DNA of 64,000 nucleotides, taken from assembly GCA_905214235.1 (NCBI GenBank), contig CAJMLF010000002.1, positions 1 through 64,000 on the forward strand, given 5' to 3'. Below are positions 1 through 8,967 of the stretch, one piece after another. Below the pieces are notes generated by a model that was given only the letters and a program-made list of their open reading frames with translations, had not been told where the DNA came from and did not search any database. Both the position numbers and the translations under genes were made by a program. Source of the stretch: an uncultured bacterium (GTDB lineage: Bacteria > Bacillota > Bacilli > Lactobacillales > Lactobacillaceae). The first letter of the stretch is position 1; each line of letters starts with the position of its first letter.

Positions 1-25
1 CTTTTCGGCTTATAGCCGATGTGCA

Positions 26-48
26 AACCACCCGTTTGACGGGTGGTT
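26..48 (-). terminator. Hairpin after yigZ, probable terminator
   Basis: AACCACCCG and CGGGTGGTT form a perfect 9-bp stem with a 5-nt loop. It lies just past the yigZ stop codon on the minus strand. The U-tract is weak. A second small hairpin (TCGGCT/AGCCGA, 5-19) sits beside it, so the pair could instead be the terminal palindromes of a mobile element cut by the window edge. Confidence 0.5.
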
Positions 49-58
49 ATGATTTAAT

Positions 59-703
59 TTATTTTTGTGGTTCAAAAGGGAGCTCGTTGAAACGTTTCTC
101 ACCCTCACTGATTTCTAATTGGTCGTTAAACCGGTTCGTTAGGTCCTGAATAGTGGCCTTTACTTGATCCGTATCGACGAATACGCTTGTGACAACGTTA
201 GCCCCGTACTGTTCGTTAGCAATCTCAAGCTGCTTTTCTTTTAGATAATAAAGCAGGAGGTCATGCTGGCGGTAAGAAACGGTAATGTTCAACGTTGCCT
301 GCTGGATACGCTGGACGAGGCCCGCCTGGTGGATAGCCTTTGTCGTGACGTTGCTGTATGCCCGGATTAGGCCACCAGCCCCTAACTTGATTCCGCCAAA
401 GTAACGGGTAACGACGGCAACAACGTTGTGTAACTTGGCTAGCTGGAGGGATTCAAGGATGGGGACCCCGGCTGTGCCACTGGGTTCGCCGTTGTCACTC
501 TCCCGCTGGACCTGGTCATTATCACCAATCATATAGGCGAAACAGTTATGGTTCGCCTTTTTATTTTGCGCTTGGATTTCCTTAATAAACTCTTGAGCAG
601 CAGGTTCACTATTAACCCGCTTCAGTGAGCAGATGAAGCGGGACTTTTTAATTACCAGCTCAAAAGCGGTGTCTTTGGCAATGGTCAAAAATGGTTCATT
701 CAT
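59..703 (-). CDS. yigZ: YigZ/IMPACT (UPF0029) family protein
   Basis: This 214-aa protein belongs to the YigZ/YvyE family, relatives of eukaryotic IMPACT. The family is linked to translation control, but no bacterial reaction is firmly established. The N-terminal two thirds carry the family signature: RESDNGEPSGTAGVP at about residues 68-82 and YFGGIKLGAGGLIRAYS at about 102-118. The C-terminal part resembles the accessory RNA-binding-like domain (DUF1949). Length is normal. It is divergent from comFA with a 66-bp gap, and the Bacillus homologue yvyE also lies in the comF neighbourhood. The family call is secure. The function is not. Confidence 0.9.
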   Translation of the reverse strand: MNEPFLTIAKDTAFELVIKKSRFICSLKRVNSEPAAQEFIKEIQAQNKKANHNCFAYMIGDNDQVQRESDNGEPSGTAGVPILESLQLAKLHNVVAVVTRYFGGIKLGAGGLIRAYSNVTTKAIHQAGLVQRIQQATLNITVSYRQHDLLLYYLKEKQLEIANEQYGANVVTSVFVDTDQVKATIQDLTNRFNDQLEISEGEKRFNELPFEPQK

Positions 704-769
704 AATTTGCTTGCTCTTCTTTCGTGCATGATTATTTTGTTAACGTAATTAATAAGTGGAGGGGGTTAA

Positions 770-2110
770 ATGGATAAGAGTAATTATTACGGCCGCCGGG
801 TCTTGGTGAACTGGGTTGACCAGCAACAGCAGGCTGATCCGGCAATTAAGGTCTTACCGACAATCGCGGTTCATGCCCAGACCATTCGCTGCTACCGGTG
901 CAATACCGAAACGTCCAAACGGTTGGCGGCACTGCCTAATGGCGAGTATTATTGTCCCCACTGCATTAATTTAGGACGGGTGTCAACACTAGATAAATTT
1001 TATCATGTTCCTGAACCAAATCAATTTACGGTTAAGAAGCCCGTCTTAAGCTGGCACGGCCAGTTATCGCCACTTCAGGAAAGGGCAGCGAAGCAGGTGG
1101 CGTCACGGATGAAGGACCACCAGCGACAACTATTGTGGGCAGTGACGGGGGCCGGTAAAACCGAAATGATGTTCAAAGGACTGGCGGCCTGTCTGGCACG
1201 ACGGGAACGAATTGCGATTGCCTCACCCCGGGTAGACGTTTGTTTGGAACTTTATCCGCGCCTCCAGGTGGCCTTTGTTAATACGGACATGGCGATTCTG
1301 CACGCCCATCAGGAGTTGCCGTACCACTATGCCCAGCTGACGATTTGCACGACCCACCAGTTGTTACGCTTCTACCACGCATTCGACAACCTGATTATCG
1401 ACGAGGTGGATGCTTTTCCCTTTGCTGCTAGCCCGGCCTTGTTTTTTGCCAGTCGGCAGGCAGTTAAGAAAAATGGGGGAATTTTGTATTTGACGGCAAC
1501 CCCGAGCACGGGGATGATTAAGCAGGTTCGCCGCCAGCAACTAGCGGTTACTTACTTACCTTTGCGTTATCACGGGGCCTTACTGCCCACCATTCACCGC
1601 TACTTAGCTCCCCGGTGGCGGCACCAGATCAAAAGGGGAACATTGCCGGCAAGTCTGTTGCGCCGAATGCGGTTAGCGGTGGCTAATAAACATCGCTTCC
1701 TCCTGTTTGTCCCCCACGTTGATGACTTAGCCTCTGTTGCGGCGGCCTGCCGGCGGTCACTTGCGGGGTTAAAGTTTACGACCGTTCACGCAAGCGATCC
1801 TCATCGCTTGAGCAAGGTTCAGGGGATGCGGGATCACCAGTACACCTTCTTAATTACGACGTCCATCCTGGAACGGGGGGTCACCTTTCCGGAGATTGAT
1901 GTCCTGGTTCTGGGGGCGGATGATGAAATCTTTTCTACCGCAGCACTGGTACAAATTGCGGGCCGGGCCGGCCGCTCCGCTAAACGCCCCACGGGTCACG
2001 TTGGCTTCTGGGTTAGTGCCCACCGTAAGAACGTACAGCAGGCCGTCAGGCAAATTAACTCGATGAACAGGAAGGGGCGGGATTGCCAAAGTGAAGTGTC
2101 TCATCTGTAA
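770..2110 (+). CDS. comFA: Competence helicase ComFA
   Basis: ComFA is the DEAD/DEAH-type ATPase of the DNA-uptake machinery, thought to drive single-stranded DNA into the cytoplasm. The 446-aa product has a four-cysteine zinc site (C41, C44, C62, C65), a Walker A motif VTGAGKT at about 125-131, a DEVD Walker B at 211-214, and a late helicase motif (AGRAGRS) near the C terminus. ATG 770 follows a strong GGAGGGGG RBS. The next gene, comFC, starts inside its 3' end (20-bp overlap), which indicates translational coupling. No ComK- or SigH-type site is obvious to the eye in the short upstream gap shared with yigZ. Confidence 0.95.
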   Translation: MDKSNYYGRRVLVNWVDQQQQADPAIKVLPTIAVHAQTIRCYRCNTETSKRLAALPNGEYYCPHCINLGRVSTLDKFYHVPEPNQFTVKKPVLSWHGQLSPLQERAAKQVASRMKDHQRQLLWAVTGAGKTEMMFKGLAACLARRERIAIASPRVDVCLELYPRLQVAFVNTDMAILHAHQELPYHYAQLTICTTHQLLRFYHAFDNLIIDEVDAFPFAASPALFFASRQAVKKNGGILYLTATPSTGMIKQVRRQQLAVTYLPLRYHGALLPTIHRYLAPRWRHQIKRGTLPASLLRRMRLAVANKHRFLLFVPHVDDLASVAAACRRSLAGLKFTTVHASDPHRLSKVQGMRDHQYTFLITTSILERGVTFPEIDVLVLGADDEIFSTAALVQIAGRAGRSAKRPTGHVGFWVSAHRKNVQQAVRQINSMNRKGRDCQSEVSHL

Positions 2111-2765
2111 AAAAGCGCTGACTTACCGCTTAACAATCAAGGACCTCCTCTGGCCGGACAAAATCAGCTTTCCGGTTATTTGCCCGCAGTGTCAGCAGGG
2201 CTTTGCCAAAATTGGGACCGGGCGGTGCCCCGGTTGTAGTCGGCCCCAGGAGGTACCCATACTCTGCGCAGAGTGCCGGGCTTGGCAAGAAAAGTATGGT
2301 TGGCACCTCCGTCACCGAGCACTTTATCGCTATAACGACGCAATGAAGGCGTTTATGCAACAGTACAAATTCAATGGGGACTACATGATGCGCCACGTTT
2401 TCCATGATGAGTTTGTGCAGGCAATTCAGGCCGCTAAAGCCGACCGGGTAGTGCCAATCCCGGTGACGCCGACTACGATGAAAACGCGTGGCTTTAACCA
2501 GGTGGGTGGCTTACTAACGGGGGTAAAGATCACTGAATGCTTGCATACCCGCCAGAAAAGCAAGCAAGCGCAGTCAAAGAAAACTCGCCAGGAGCGGTTA
2601 GCAACTAAGCAGCCGTTTCGCCTAGCAAGTAACTACCAGTTGGTCGGTCAAACGGTTCTCCTTGTCGATGATGTTTACACGACGGGGCGGACCCTCTACC
2701 ATGCCGCCGCGTTAATTCACAAGGCCGGTGCCCGGGAGGTTATAAGTATTTCTTTAGCGCGTTAA
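2091..2765 (+). CDS. comFC: Competence protein ComFC (phosphoribosyltransferase fold)
   Basis: ComFC (ComF family) is needed for DNA transformation and interacts with ComFA in other Firmicutes. The 224-aa protein starts at GTG 2091 with an N-terminal zinc module (CLIC at 3-6, then CPQC, CPGC and CAEC). It ends in a type I phosphoribosyltransferase domain with the PRPP loop VLLVDDVYTTGRT at about 190-202. It overlaps comFA by 20 bp, so the two are one operon. The gene is followed by the hpf promoter, with no clear terminator between. Confidence 0.93.
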   Translation: MKCLICKKALTYRLTIKDLLWPDKISFPVICPQCQQGFAKIGTGRCPGCSRPQEVPILCAECRAWQEKYGWHLRHRALYRYNDAMKAFMQQYKFNGDYMMRHVFHDEFVQAIQAAKADRVVPIPVTPTTMKTRGFNQVGGLLTGVKITECLHTRQKSKQAQSKKTRQERLATKQPFRLASNYQLVGQTVLLVDDVYTTGRTLYHAAALIHKAGAREVISISLAR

Positions 2766-2792
2766 ATTCTTTTAAAGGATTTGTGAATAAAT

Positions 2793-2821
2793 TTGTTAAT
2801 TAATCACAAGTACACTATAAT
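2793..2821 (+). promoter_or_regulatory. Sigma-A promoter of hpf
   Basis: TTGTTA (2793-2798), a 17-nt spacer and a perfect TATAAT (2816-2821) lie about 76 nt before the hpf start. The leader contains a small CAAGC/GCTTG hairpin at about 2863-2877 ahead of the GAAAGGAG RBS. Confidence 0.75.
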
Positions 2822-2897
2822 AAAAGTAGGATATGAGAAGAGTGGTCCTTCTGATATCAGATCAAGCGATTGCTTGGACTGAAAGGAGAGAAGTACA

Positions 2898-3440
2898 ATG
2901 TTAAAGTTCAATATTCGTGGTGAAAATGTCGAAGTTACTGATGCAATCCGTGACTATGTTGTAAAGCGGATTACCAAGCTTCAAAAATTCTTTGAGGATA
3001 GTGTTGAAGCTACCGCCCACGTGAACTTGAAGGTTTATCCTAACCGTACTTACAAGGTTGAGGTTACTATCCCATTACCATACTTAACTTTACGGGCTGA
3101 AGAAACTTCTAACGACATGTATGGAAGTGTCGACCTGGTTACTGATAAGTTGGAACGTCAAATTCGTAAGTACAAGACCAAGGTTAACCGCAAGTCCCGT
3201 GAAAAAGGATTTAAGAACCTTGAATTTGTGCCATCTGACGATGAAGCAGCCAATGGCGATGAATTAAAGATTGTGCGGACAAAGCAGGTTTCACTGAAAC
3301 CAATGGATCCTGAAGAAGCTGTCCTGCAAATGGACATGTTAGGTCATGACTTCTTTGTATTCCAAGACGCAGAAACTGATGGAACCAGCATTGTTTATCG
3401 GCGTCGTGATGGCCGTTACGGCTTAATCGAAGCTGAATAA
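2898..3440 (+). CDS. hpf: Long-form ribosome hibernation promoting factor
   Basis: Long HPF binds the 30S decoding region and, through its C-terminal domain, dimerises ribosomes into inactive 100S particles in stationary phase or stress. The 180-aa length matches the long form. The N-terminal RaiA/S30AE domain (about 1-95, starting MLKFNIRGENVEVTDAIRDY) is followed by an acidic linker. The C-terminal dimerisation domain runs from about 122 and includes VRTKQVSLKPMDPEEAVLQM. The order comFC-hpf-secA-prfB is conserved in lactobacilli. It has its own promoter and terminator, so it is probably monocistronic. Confidence 0.95.
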   Translation: MLKFNIRGENVEVTDAIRDYVVKRITKLQKFFEDSVEATAHVNLKVYPNRTYKVEVTIPLPYLTLRAEETSNDMYGSVDLVTDKLERQIRKYKTKVNRKSREKGFKNLEFVPSDDEAANGDELKIVRTKQVSLKPMDPEEAVLQMDMLGHDFFVFQDAETDGTSIVYRRRDGRYGLIEAE

Positions 3441-3474
3441 ACCGCTTGATCGGTGAGTTTAATCTCACTACAGA

Positions 3475-3522
3475 TAGACTCCGGAGGGGGAGAGTTTCCC
3501 AATTGCCGGGGTCTATTTTGTT
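3475..3522 (+). terminator. Intrinsic terminator after hpf
   Basis: AGACTCCGG pairs with CCGGGGTCT (one G-U pair) and is followed by ATTTTGTTT, 35 nt past the hpf stop codon. Confidence 0.75.
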
Positions 3523-3623
3523 TACCGGGGATGCAATTTGGAAACATTGTTGACATCGATTTGATTTGGTTTTCAATCCTCCTGCAACGTGTTAAAATAT
3601 TACAGTTAGAATTAAAAATATAA

Positions 3624-3662
3624 TTGGCTTGAGTAGCGTATTTTTCATACCTAACAAGCCAA
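3624..3662 (+). promoter_or_regulatory. Stem-loop in the secA leader
   Basis: TTGGCTTG (3624-3631) pairs perfectly with CAAGCCAA (3655-3662), and an inner GTAT/ATAC helix (3638-3641/3647-3650) extends it. There is no U-tract. The structure ends about 9 nt before the GGAAGGA RBS of secA, so it could influence ribosome access or RNA stability. A TAAAAT -10 box at 3593-3598 may be the promoter, but its -35 is weak. Confidence 0.5.
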
Positions 3663-3684
3663 ATAAATTAGGAAGGACGCTTTT

Positions 3685-6048
3685 ATGGCCAACATTTTAA
3701 AAAAATGGATTGAAAGCGATCGCCGTGAATTACGGCGGATTAATAAAATCGCAAATAAAGTCGAAGCCTATGCAAAACCGATGGCTGACTTGAGCGATGA
3801 TCAATTAAAAGCAAAGACAGACGAATTCCGTCAACGCTACCAAAAGGGTGAATCGCTGGATAAGATGCTTCCTGAAGCATTCGCGGTTGCCAGAGAAGGG
3901 GCTAAGCGGGTCCTCGGCCTTTACCCATTCCACGTTCAGATCATGGGGGGAATCGTCCTCCACGAAGGTAACATTGCGGAAATGAAGACCGGTGAAGGGA
4001 AGACCCTGACCGCCACAATGCCCGTTTACCTTAACGCAATCTCCGGGAAGGGTGTTCACGTTATTACGGTTAACGAATACCTTTCCAAGCGTGACGCAAC
4101 TGAAATGGGGCAGCTTTACAACTGGCTGGGCTGCAGCGTTGGTATCAACAACTCTGAGATGAGCCCGGACGAGAAGCGGAAAGCCTACCAGGCAGATATC
4201 ATGTACTCGACCAACAGTGAAATCGGGTTCGACTACCTCCGTGACAACATGGCGGTATACAAAGAGGACCAGGTTCAGCGGGGACTAAACTACGCCATCG
4301 TCGACGAAGTGGACTCGATTCTGATTGATGAAGCCCGGACACCACTGATCATTTCTGGGCCGGGGACGGGGACTTCTAAGCTTTACAAGCAAACGGACCG
4401 CTTCGTTAAGCAGCTGAAGAACGAAGTCGACTATAAAGTGGACCTGGAATCCAAGACCGTTTCCCTGACGGATGAGGGGATCAAGAAGGCAGAAAAGTAC
4501 TTCAACCTGAAGAACCTGTATGATCCGGAGAACACCGCTTTGACCCACCACCTTGACCAGGCCCTGCGTGCTAACTACATCATGCACCTGGACAAGGACT
4601 ACGTGGTTTCCGATGGTGAAGTCCTGATCGTTGATTCCTTCACCGGTCGGGTTATGCAAGGCCGGCGGTTCTCTGATGGCCTCCACCAGGCAATTGAAGC
4701 CAAGGAAGGCGTCAAGATTCAGGAAGAGAACAAGACCATGGCCAACATTACCTACCAGAACTTGTTCCGGATGTACAATAAGCTTTCCGGGATGACCGGG
4801 ACGGCGAAGACTGAGCAGGAAGAATTCCGTGAAATCTACAACATGGAAACCATCACCATTCCGACGAACCGGCCAGTAGCCAGAAAGGATGAACCGGACC
4901 TCCTCTACCCGACCCTGCAAAGCAAGTTTGCGGCGGTTGTTAAGCGGATTAAGAGCCTCCATGCAAAGGGGCAACCAATCCTGGTTGGGACGGTTGCGGT
5001 TGAAACTTCTGAATACCTATCTCACCTGTTGGATCAAGAGCATATCCCCCACGTTGTCTTAAACGCGAAGAACCACGCTAAGGAAGCCGAGATCATTAAG
5101 AATGCCGGTCAACGGGGTGCAGTTACCATCGCGACGAACATGGCCGGACGGGGAACTGATATTAAGTTGGGCCCCGGTGTTCGTGAGCTTGGTGGTCTGG
5201 CAGTTATCGGGACCGAACGGCACGAATCGCGGCGGATTGATAATCAGCTGCGTGGCCGTTCTGGTCGTCAGGGGGACCCTGGTCTTTCCCAATTCTACTT
5301 GTCACTGGAAGATGACCTGATGAAACGGTTCGGTGGTGAACGGATCAAGGCCTTTCTTGACCGGATGAAGGTCCAAGGTGACGACGCAGTGATTAAGAGT
5401 CGTTTCTTGACCCGGCAGGTTGAATCTGCCCAGAAGCGGGTTGAAGGGAACAACTACGACTCCCGGAAGAACGTTCTGCAATATGATGATGTAATGCGTG
5501 AACAACGGGAAATCATCTACAAGGAACGTCAGCAGGTTATCACTGAGACCAAGTCCTTGAAGTGGGTCCTGATGCCAATCTTTAAGCGGACCATCCAACG
5601 GGAAGTGGAACAACATACCCTGGGGGACCGCAAGGAATGGGACCTGCAAGGAATCATCGACTTTGCCGAGGAAGTAATTGTTAAGCCGGACACCATTTCC
5701 GTCAAGGACTTGGAAGGGAAGAGCCAGGAAGAAATCACTGACTTCCTGATGGGCTTTGCCAAGAAGATCTATGACGAAAAGAAGAAGATCCTTTATGACC
5801 CTTCACAAATGCTCGAATTTGAAAAGGTCGTTCTCCTAAGGGTGGTTGATTCCCACTGGACAGACCACATTGATGTGATGGATCAGTTCCGGCAATCAGT
5901 AGGGCTCCGTGGTTACGGTCAGCTGAACCCACTGGTTGAATACCAGACGGCCGGCTACCACATGTTTGAGCAGATGATTGCGGACATTGAATATGAAACA
6001 ACCCGGTTATTCATGAAGTCGGAAATCCGGCAGAATGTAACCCGTTAA
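3685..6048 (+). CDS. secA: Preprotein translocase ATPase SecA
   Basis: SecA is the ATP-driven motor that pushes preproteins through SecYEG at the membrane. The 787-aa protein has Walker A GEGKT at 103-107, the DEVD Walker B with the following DEART segment at about 207-217, the preprotein cross-linking domain, and [11 protein letters not shown] in the second nucleotide-binding fold. It ends ...EIRQNVTR and lacks the C-terminal Cys/His zinc SEC-C tail found in many SecA1 proteins. Start ATG 3685 follows GGAAGGA. Its neighbours hpf and prfB are in the usual lactobacillar order. Confidence 0.97.
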   Translation: MANILKKWIESDRRELRRINKIANKVEAYAKPMADLSDDQLKAKTDEFRQRYQKGESLDKMLPEAFAVAREGAKRVLGLYPFHVQIMGGIVLHEGNIAEMKTGEGKTLTATMPVYLNAISGKGVHVITVNEYLSKRDATEMGQLYNWLGCSVGINNSEMSPDEKRKAYQADIMYSTNSEIGFDYLRDNMAVYKEDQVQRGLNYAIVDEVDSILIDEARTPLIISGPGTGTSKLYKQTDRFVKQLKNEVDYKVDLESKTVSLTDEGIKKAEKYFNLKNLYDPENTALTHHLDQALRANYIMHLDKDYVVSDGEVLIVDSFTGRVMQGRRFSDGLHQAIEAKEGVKIQEENKTMANITYQNLFRMYNKLSGMTGTAKTEQEEFREIYNMETITIPTNRPVARKDEPDLLYPTLQSKFAAVVKRIKSLHAKGQPILVGTVAVETSEYLSHLLDQEHIPHVVLNAKNHAKEAEIIKNAGQRGAVTIATNMAGRGTDIKLGPGVRELGGLAVIGTERHESRRIDNQLRGRSGRQGDPGLSQFYLSLEDDLMKRFGGERIKAFLDRMKVQGDDAVIKSRFLTRQVESAQKRVEGNNYDSRKNVLQYDDVMREQREIIYKERQQVITETKSLKWVLMPIFKRTIQREVEQHTLGDRKEWDLQGIIDFAEEVIVKPDTISVKDLEGKSQEEITDFLMGFAKKIYDEKKKILYDPSQMLEFEKVVLLRVVDSHWTDHIDVMDQFRQSVGLRGYGQLNPLVEYQTAGYHMFEQMIADIEYETTRLFMKSEIRQNVTR

Positions 6049-6066
6049 TCGAAAATTGCTACTAGG

Positions 6067-6112
6067 TACGGCAGTAAGGTAACCCATGGCGGTACCGCTG
6101 CCGTATGTTTGT
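6067..6112 (+). terminator. Hairpin between secA and prfB
   Basis: TACGGCAG (6067-6074) pairs with CTGCCGTA (6098-6105), with an inner GGTA/TACC helix. The U-tract is poor (TGTTTGT), so it may terminate weakly or act as an attenuator or processing site before prfB. Confidence 0.45.
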
Positions 6113-6129
6113 AATTGGAGGAATAGTTT

Positions 6130-7246
6130 GTGGAATTAAGTGAAGCAAAGAAAAAGATAGAAGCAATGCAACAAGAGGTTGCCCGCTTCGGGAGGTCTCT
6201 TTGACCTCGATGCTTTAGACGAGCAGATTGCCGAAGACGAGCACCGGATGGCCGAACCCGGCTTTTGGGACGATAACGTCAAGGCCCAGAAACTGATTAA
6301 CGAGACCAATGAACTCAAGGATAAGCGGGACACCTATGTACAGTTAAAGCAACAAATTGATGACCTGCAGACGAACGTTGAACTTCTGGAAATGGAAGCC
6401 GATCCGGACCTCGAGAAGGAATTTGAAAGTTCCTTTGCTCATACCGAAAAGGCGCTTGAACAGTACCGCCTCAACCAGCTCCTGGATGGGGAGTATGACA
6501 GTCACAACGCCATTCTTGAAATCCACCCTGGTGCTGGGGGGACCGAAGCTCAGGACTGGGGCGCCATGCTCTTGCGGATGTACATTCGCTGGGGCGAACA
6601 GCACGGCTTTAAGGTGGAAACAGCAAGCTACGAGGCTGGTGAAACCGCGGGAATAAAGAGCGTCACCCTGCTTATCAAGGGGCACAACGCGTTCGGTTAC
6701 CTGCGGAGCGAGAAGGGGGTCCACCGGCTCGTGCGGATTTCCCCATTTGATGCGGCCGGTCGTCGCCACACTTCCTTTGCCTCGGTTGATGTGATGCCCG
6801 AATTGGATGACAGTGTCCACATTGACATTGACCCGTCTGATTTGCGGGTTGATACCTTCCGTTCCAGTGGGGCCGGTGGACAGCACATTAACAAGACCGA
6901 ATCGGCGGTCCGGATCACCCACTTGCCAACGGGAATTGTAACCTCATCGCAAGCTGAACGTTCTCAGCTGCAAAACCGGGTGACCGCGATGAACATGCTG
7001 AAGTCAAAACTGTACGAATTGGAAGAAGAGAAGAAGGCGAAGAAACGGGCAGAAATCGAAGGTCAACAGTTGGACATCGGCTGGGGTTCCCAGATTCGTT
7101 CCTACGTTTTCCACCCGTATACCCTTGTCAAGGACAACCGGACAAACTTCGAGACCCACAATGGTCAGGCAGTAATGGATGGCGACCTTGACCCGTTTAT
7201 CAATGCTTACCTCCAGTGGAAATTGAGCCAGAAGAACCCCCAATAA
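6130..7246 (+). CDS. prfB: Peptide chain release factor 2, programmed +1 frameshift
   Basis: RF2 releases peptides at UGA and UAA. Translation starts at GTG 6130 (RBS GGAGG at 6118-6122) and meets an in-frame TGA at 6202-6204 after 24 codons. The slip site is the classical one: an internal SD (GGGAGG), then TCT CTT TGA C. Reading CTT and moving +1 gives join(6130..6201, 6203..7246), 371 aa, the normal RF2 length. The specificity tripeptide SPF (VRISPFDAAG) and the GGQ catalytic motif (GAGGQHINKTES) are present. The frameshift is autoregulatory: scarce RF2 lets the UGA stall and shift. A start at internal codons near 6179 would miss the conserved N terminus. Confidence 0.97.
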
Positions 7247-7302
7247 GGGCCGATTGCAGTTGACGCTAAAAGCAGGTAGTATTAGAAAAGGAAGGTGTTT
7301 TG

Positions 7303-7644
7303 ATGCGCGAAAGTCAACATAAAAAATTAACCCGGTCAGCAAGTGACCGGATCCTCGCGGGTGTATTTGGCGGTTTTGGTAAGTACTTCAACTGTTCGCC
7401 AAATATTTTCCGGGTTGCTTACGTTATTTTAAGCATCTTGAGTGGAATTGTTCCGGGAATCATCATCTATATCATTATGATGGTTATTATCCCGCCTGAT
7501 CCGACCCATCCCGGCATCCTAGGCTTCTTTCGGGCCATTAATGATATGCAGCAGGGAAGTGATTCAACATCTGCGGATTCCCGTTCCCGGCGGACGCTCA
7601 CGGATGTTGAAGAAAAAGATATTAAAAGAAATGGAAGATCATAA
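7303..7644 (+). CDS. PspC-domain membrane protein
   Basis: This is a 113-aa PspC-type protein (phage-shock or envelope-stress family). The PspC core at about 7-70 begins KLTRSASDRILAGVFGGFGKYF and continues into a hydrophobic segment (VAYVILSILSGIVPGIIIYIIMMVII). The C-terminal tail is polar and charged. I start at ATG 7303 rather than TTG 7300 because the AAGGAAGG RBS is better spaced. Its stop overlaps the next ATG by one base (TAATG), so it is coupled to the YvlD-like gene. In other Firmicutes such pairs respond to cell-envelope stress, but no regulator is visible here. Confidence 0.85.
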   Translation: MRESQHKKLTRSASDRILAGVFGGFGKYFNCSPNIFRVAYVILSILSGIVPGIIIYIIMMVIIPPDPTHPGILGFFRAINDMQQGSDSTSADSRSRRTLTDVEEKDIKRNGRS

Positions 7645-8000
7645 TGACTTTTTGGAAAAGAGTTTTAATTGATACGATTTTATTCATTGCCCTTGCCGGT
7701 TTGTTTGCGGGAACGGGGATGTTTTACATCAGTAGTGCCTGGATTGCCTTGTTAGCAAGCTTTGTCCTGGCAATTCTCAACGTGCTGGTTAAACCAATCT
7801 TGGTTGTTTTATCATTGCCAATTAATATTCTGACCTTAGGCCTATTTAGCATTGTGATTAATGGGGCAATGCTACAGCTAACGTCGATGTTTGTTGACCC
7901 CGCCTTTTTTCATTTTTCATCGTTTTGGTCTGCCATGTTGATCGCAATCATCATGGCCATCTGCAACACGGTGATTACCAGTCACCAGTCAGAATACTAA
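7644..8000 (+). CDS. YvlD-type phage-holin-like membrane protein
   Basis: This 118-aa protein is almost entirely hydrophobic, with about four transmembrane helices. It belongs to the YvlD/phage holin family 4 superfamily (PF04020), and the segment LNVLVKPILVVLSLPINILTLGLFSIVINGA is typical when read as a whole. It is translationally coupled to the PspC gene upstream and closely followed by hprK. The family is widespread next to PspC proteins in Firmicutes. It is probably not a true holin, since there is no phage context. Confidence 0.85.
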   Translation: MTFWKRVLIDTILFIALAGLFAGTGMFYISSAWIALLASFVLAILNVLVKPILVVLSLPINILTLGLFSIVINGAMLQLTSMFVDPAFFHFSSFWSAMLIAIIMAICNTVITSHQSEY

Positions 8001-8013
8001 GGAGTGATTGAAC

Positions 8014-8967
8014 ATGGCAAACCATGTTACCGTTCAAGAATTAGTTGATAAAGTAAGATTAAAAGTTTTGCAGGGAAATGACTACTTAAACCGGACAATT
8101 ACGACCAGTGATATTTCCCGGCCGGCCCTCGAATTTGCCGGCTACTTTAAACACTATCCGGCCATGCGGATTCAACTCCTGGGGATTACGGAAATTTCCT
8201 TTTCTAAGGACCTTACCCATGACCAAATGACCGAATACATGACCCGGATGTGTACCCCCCAGACGCCGTGCTTTGTGATTTCTACCAACCTGCCAATCCC
8301 GGCAGAACTGAAACAGGCGGCTGAGGATGCCAAGATCCCGATTCTGGGGACCCACCTGACGTCCTCGCAAATCCTCAGTAACATGACCTCGTACCTGCTG
8401 GGTCGTCTGGCCCCCCGGAAGTCACTCCACGGTGTGCTGGTCGATATCAGTGGGGTTGGTGTCCTGATTACCGGTGATTCTGGTGTTGGTAAGAGTGAAA
8501 CCGCATTGGAACTGGTGCGGCGGGGACACCGGCTAGTTGCCGATGACCGGGTTGAGGTCTATGCCCGGGACGAACAGACTCTGGTGGGGACTGCCCCAGC
8601 GATCCTTCAACACCTGATGGAAATTCGGGGAATCGGGATTATTGATGTGTCCACCCTTTACGGGACCGGGGCAATCATGCCCGAGGACAACATCAACCTA
8701 ATTGTCCACCTGGAAACCTGGACGCCTGATGTTAAGTTTGACCGTCTTGGTGACCGGGGCGATAACCAAACGATCCAAGGAGTAATCGTTCCGAAGGTCT
8801 CGGTCCCTGTTAAGACCGGGCGGAACCTCGCAATTATCATTGAATCGGCAGCTATGAACTACCGTGCCGAAACGATGGGCTACGATGCTACCAAGACGTT
8901 TGACGAAAACCTTAACCGGTTGATTAAGCAAAACTCCGCCCGCGACAGTAAGGAGCAGGGGAAGTAA
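8014..8967 (+). CDS. hprK: HPr kinase/phosphorylase
   Basis: HprK phosphorylates HPr on Ser46 when glycolytic intermediates are high and removes the phosphate when they are low. P-Ser-HPr is the CcpA co-regulator. The 317-aa protein has an N-terminal domain, then SLHG (His139) and Walker A GDSGVGKS at 154-161, and the family signature EIRGIGIIDVSTLYG at about 200-214. I start at ATG 8014: a TTG at 8008 would sit on top of the AAGGAGTGA RBS. The stop overlaps the lgt start by one base, and hprK-lgt is a conserved pair. It connects to ptsI at 36.9 kb. Confidence 0.96.
   Translation: MANHVTVQELVDKVRLKVLQGNDYLNRTITTSDISRPALEFAGYFKHYPAMRIQLLGITEISFSKDLTHDQMTEYMTRMCTPQTPCFVISTNLPIPAELKQAAEDAKIPILGTHLTSSQILSNMTSYLLGRLAPRKSLHGVLVDISGVGVLITGDSGVGKSETALELVRRGHRLVADDRVEVYARDEQTLVGTAPAILQHLMEIRGIGIIDVSTLYGTGAIMPEDNINLIVHLETWTPDVKFDRLGDRGDNQTIQGVIVPKVSVPVKTGRNLAIIIESAAMNYRAETMGYDATKTFDENLNRLIKQNSARDSKEQGK

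Noticed and set aside
1850..2104. Minus-strand frames inside comFA and many other core genes
   Set aside because: They lie opposite well-supported genes, have no RBS or family features, and follow from the high-GC third codon positions of the real genes.
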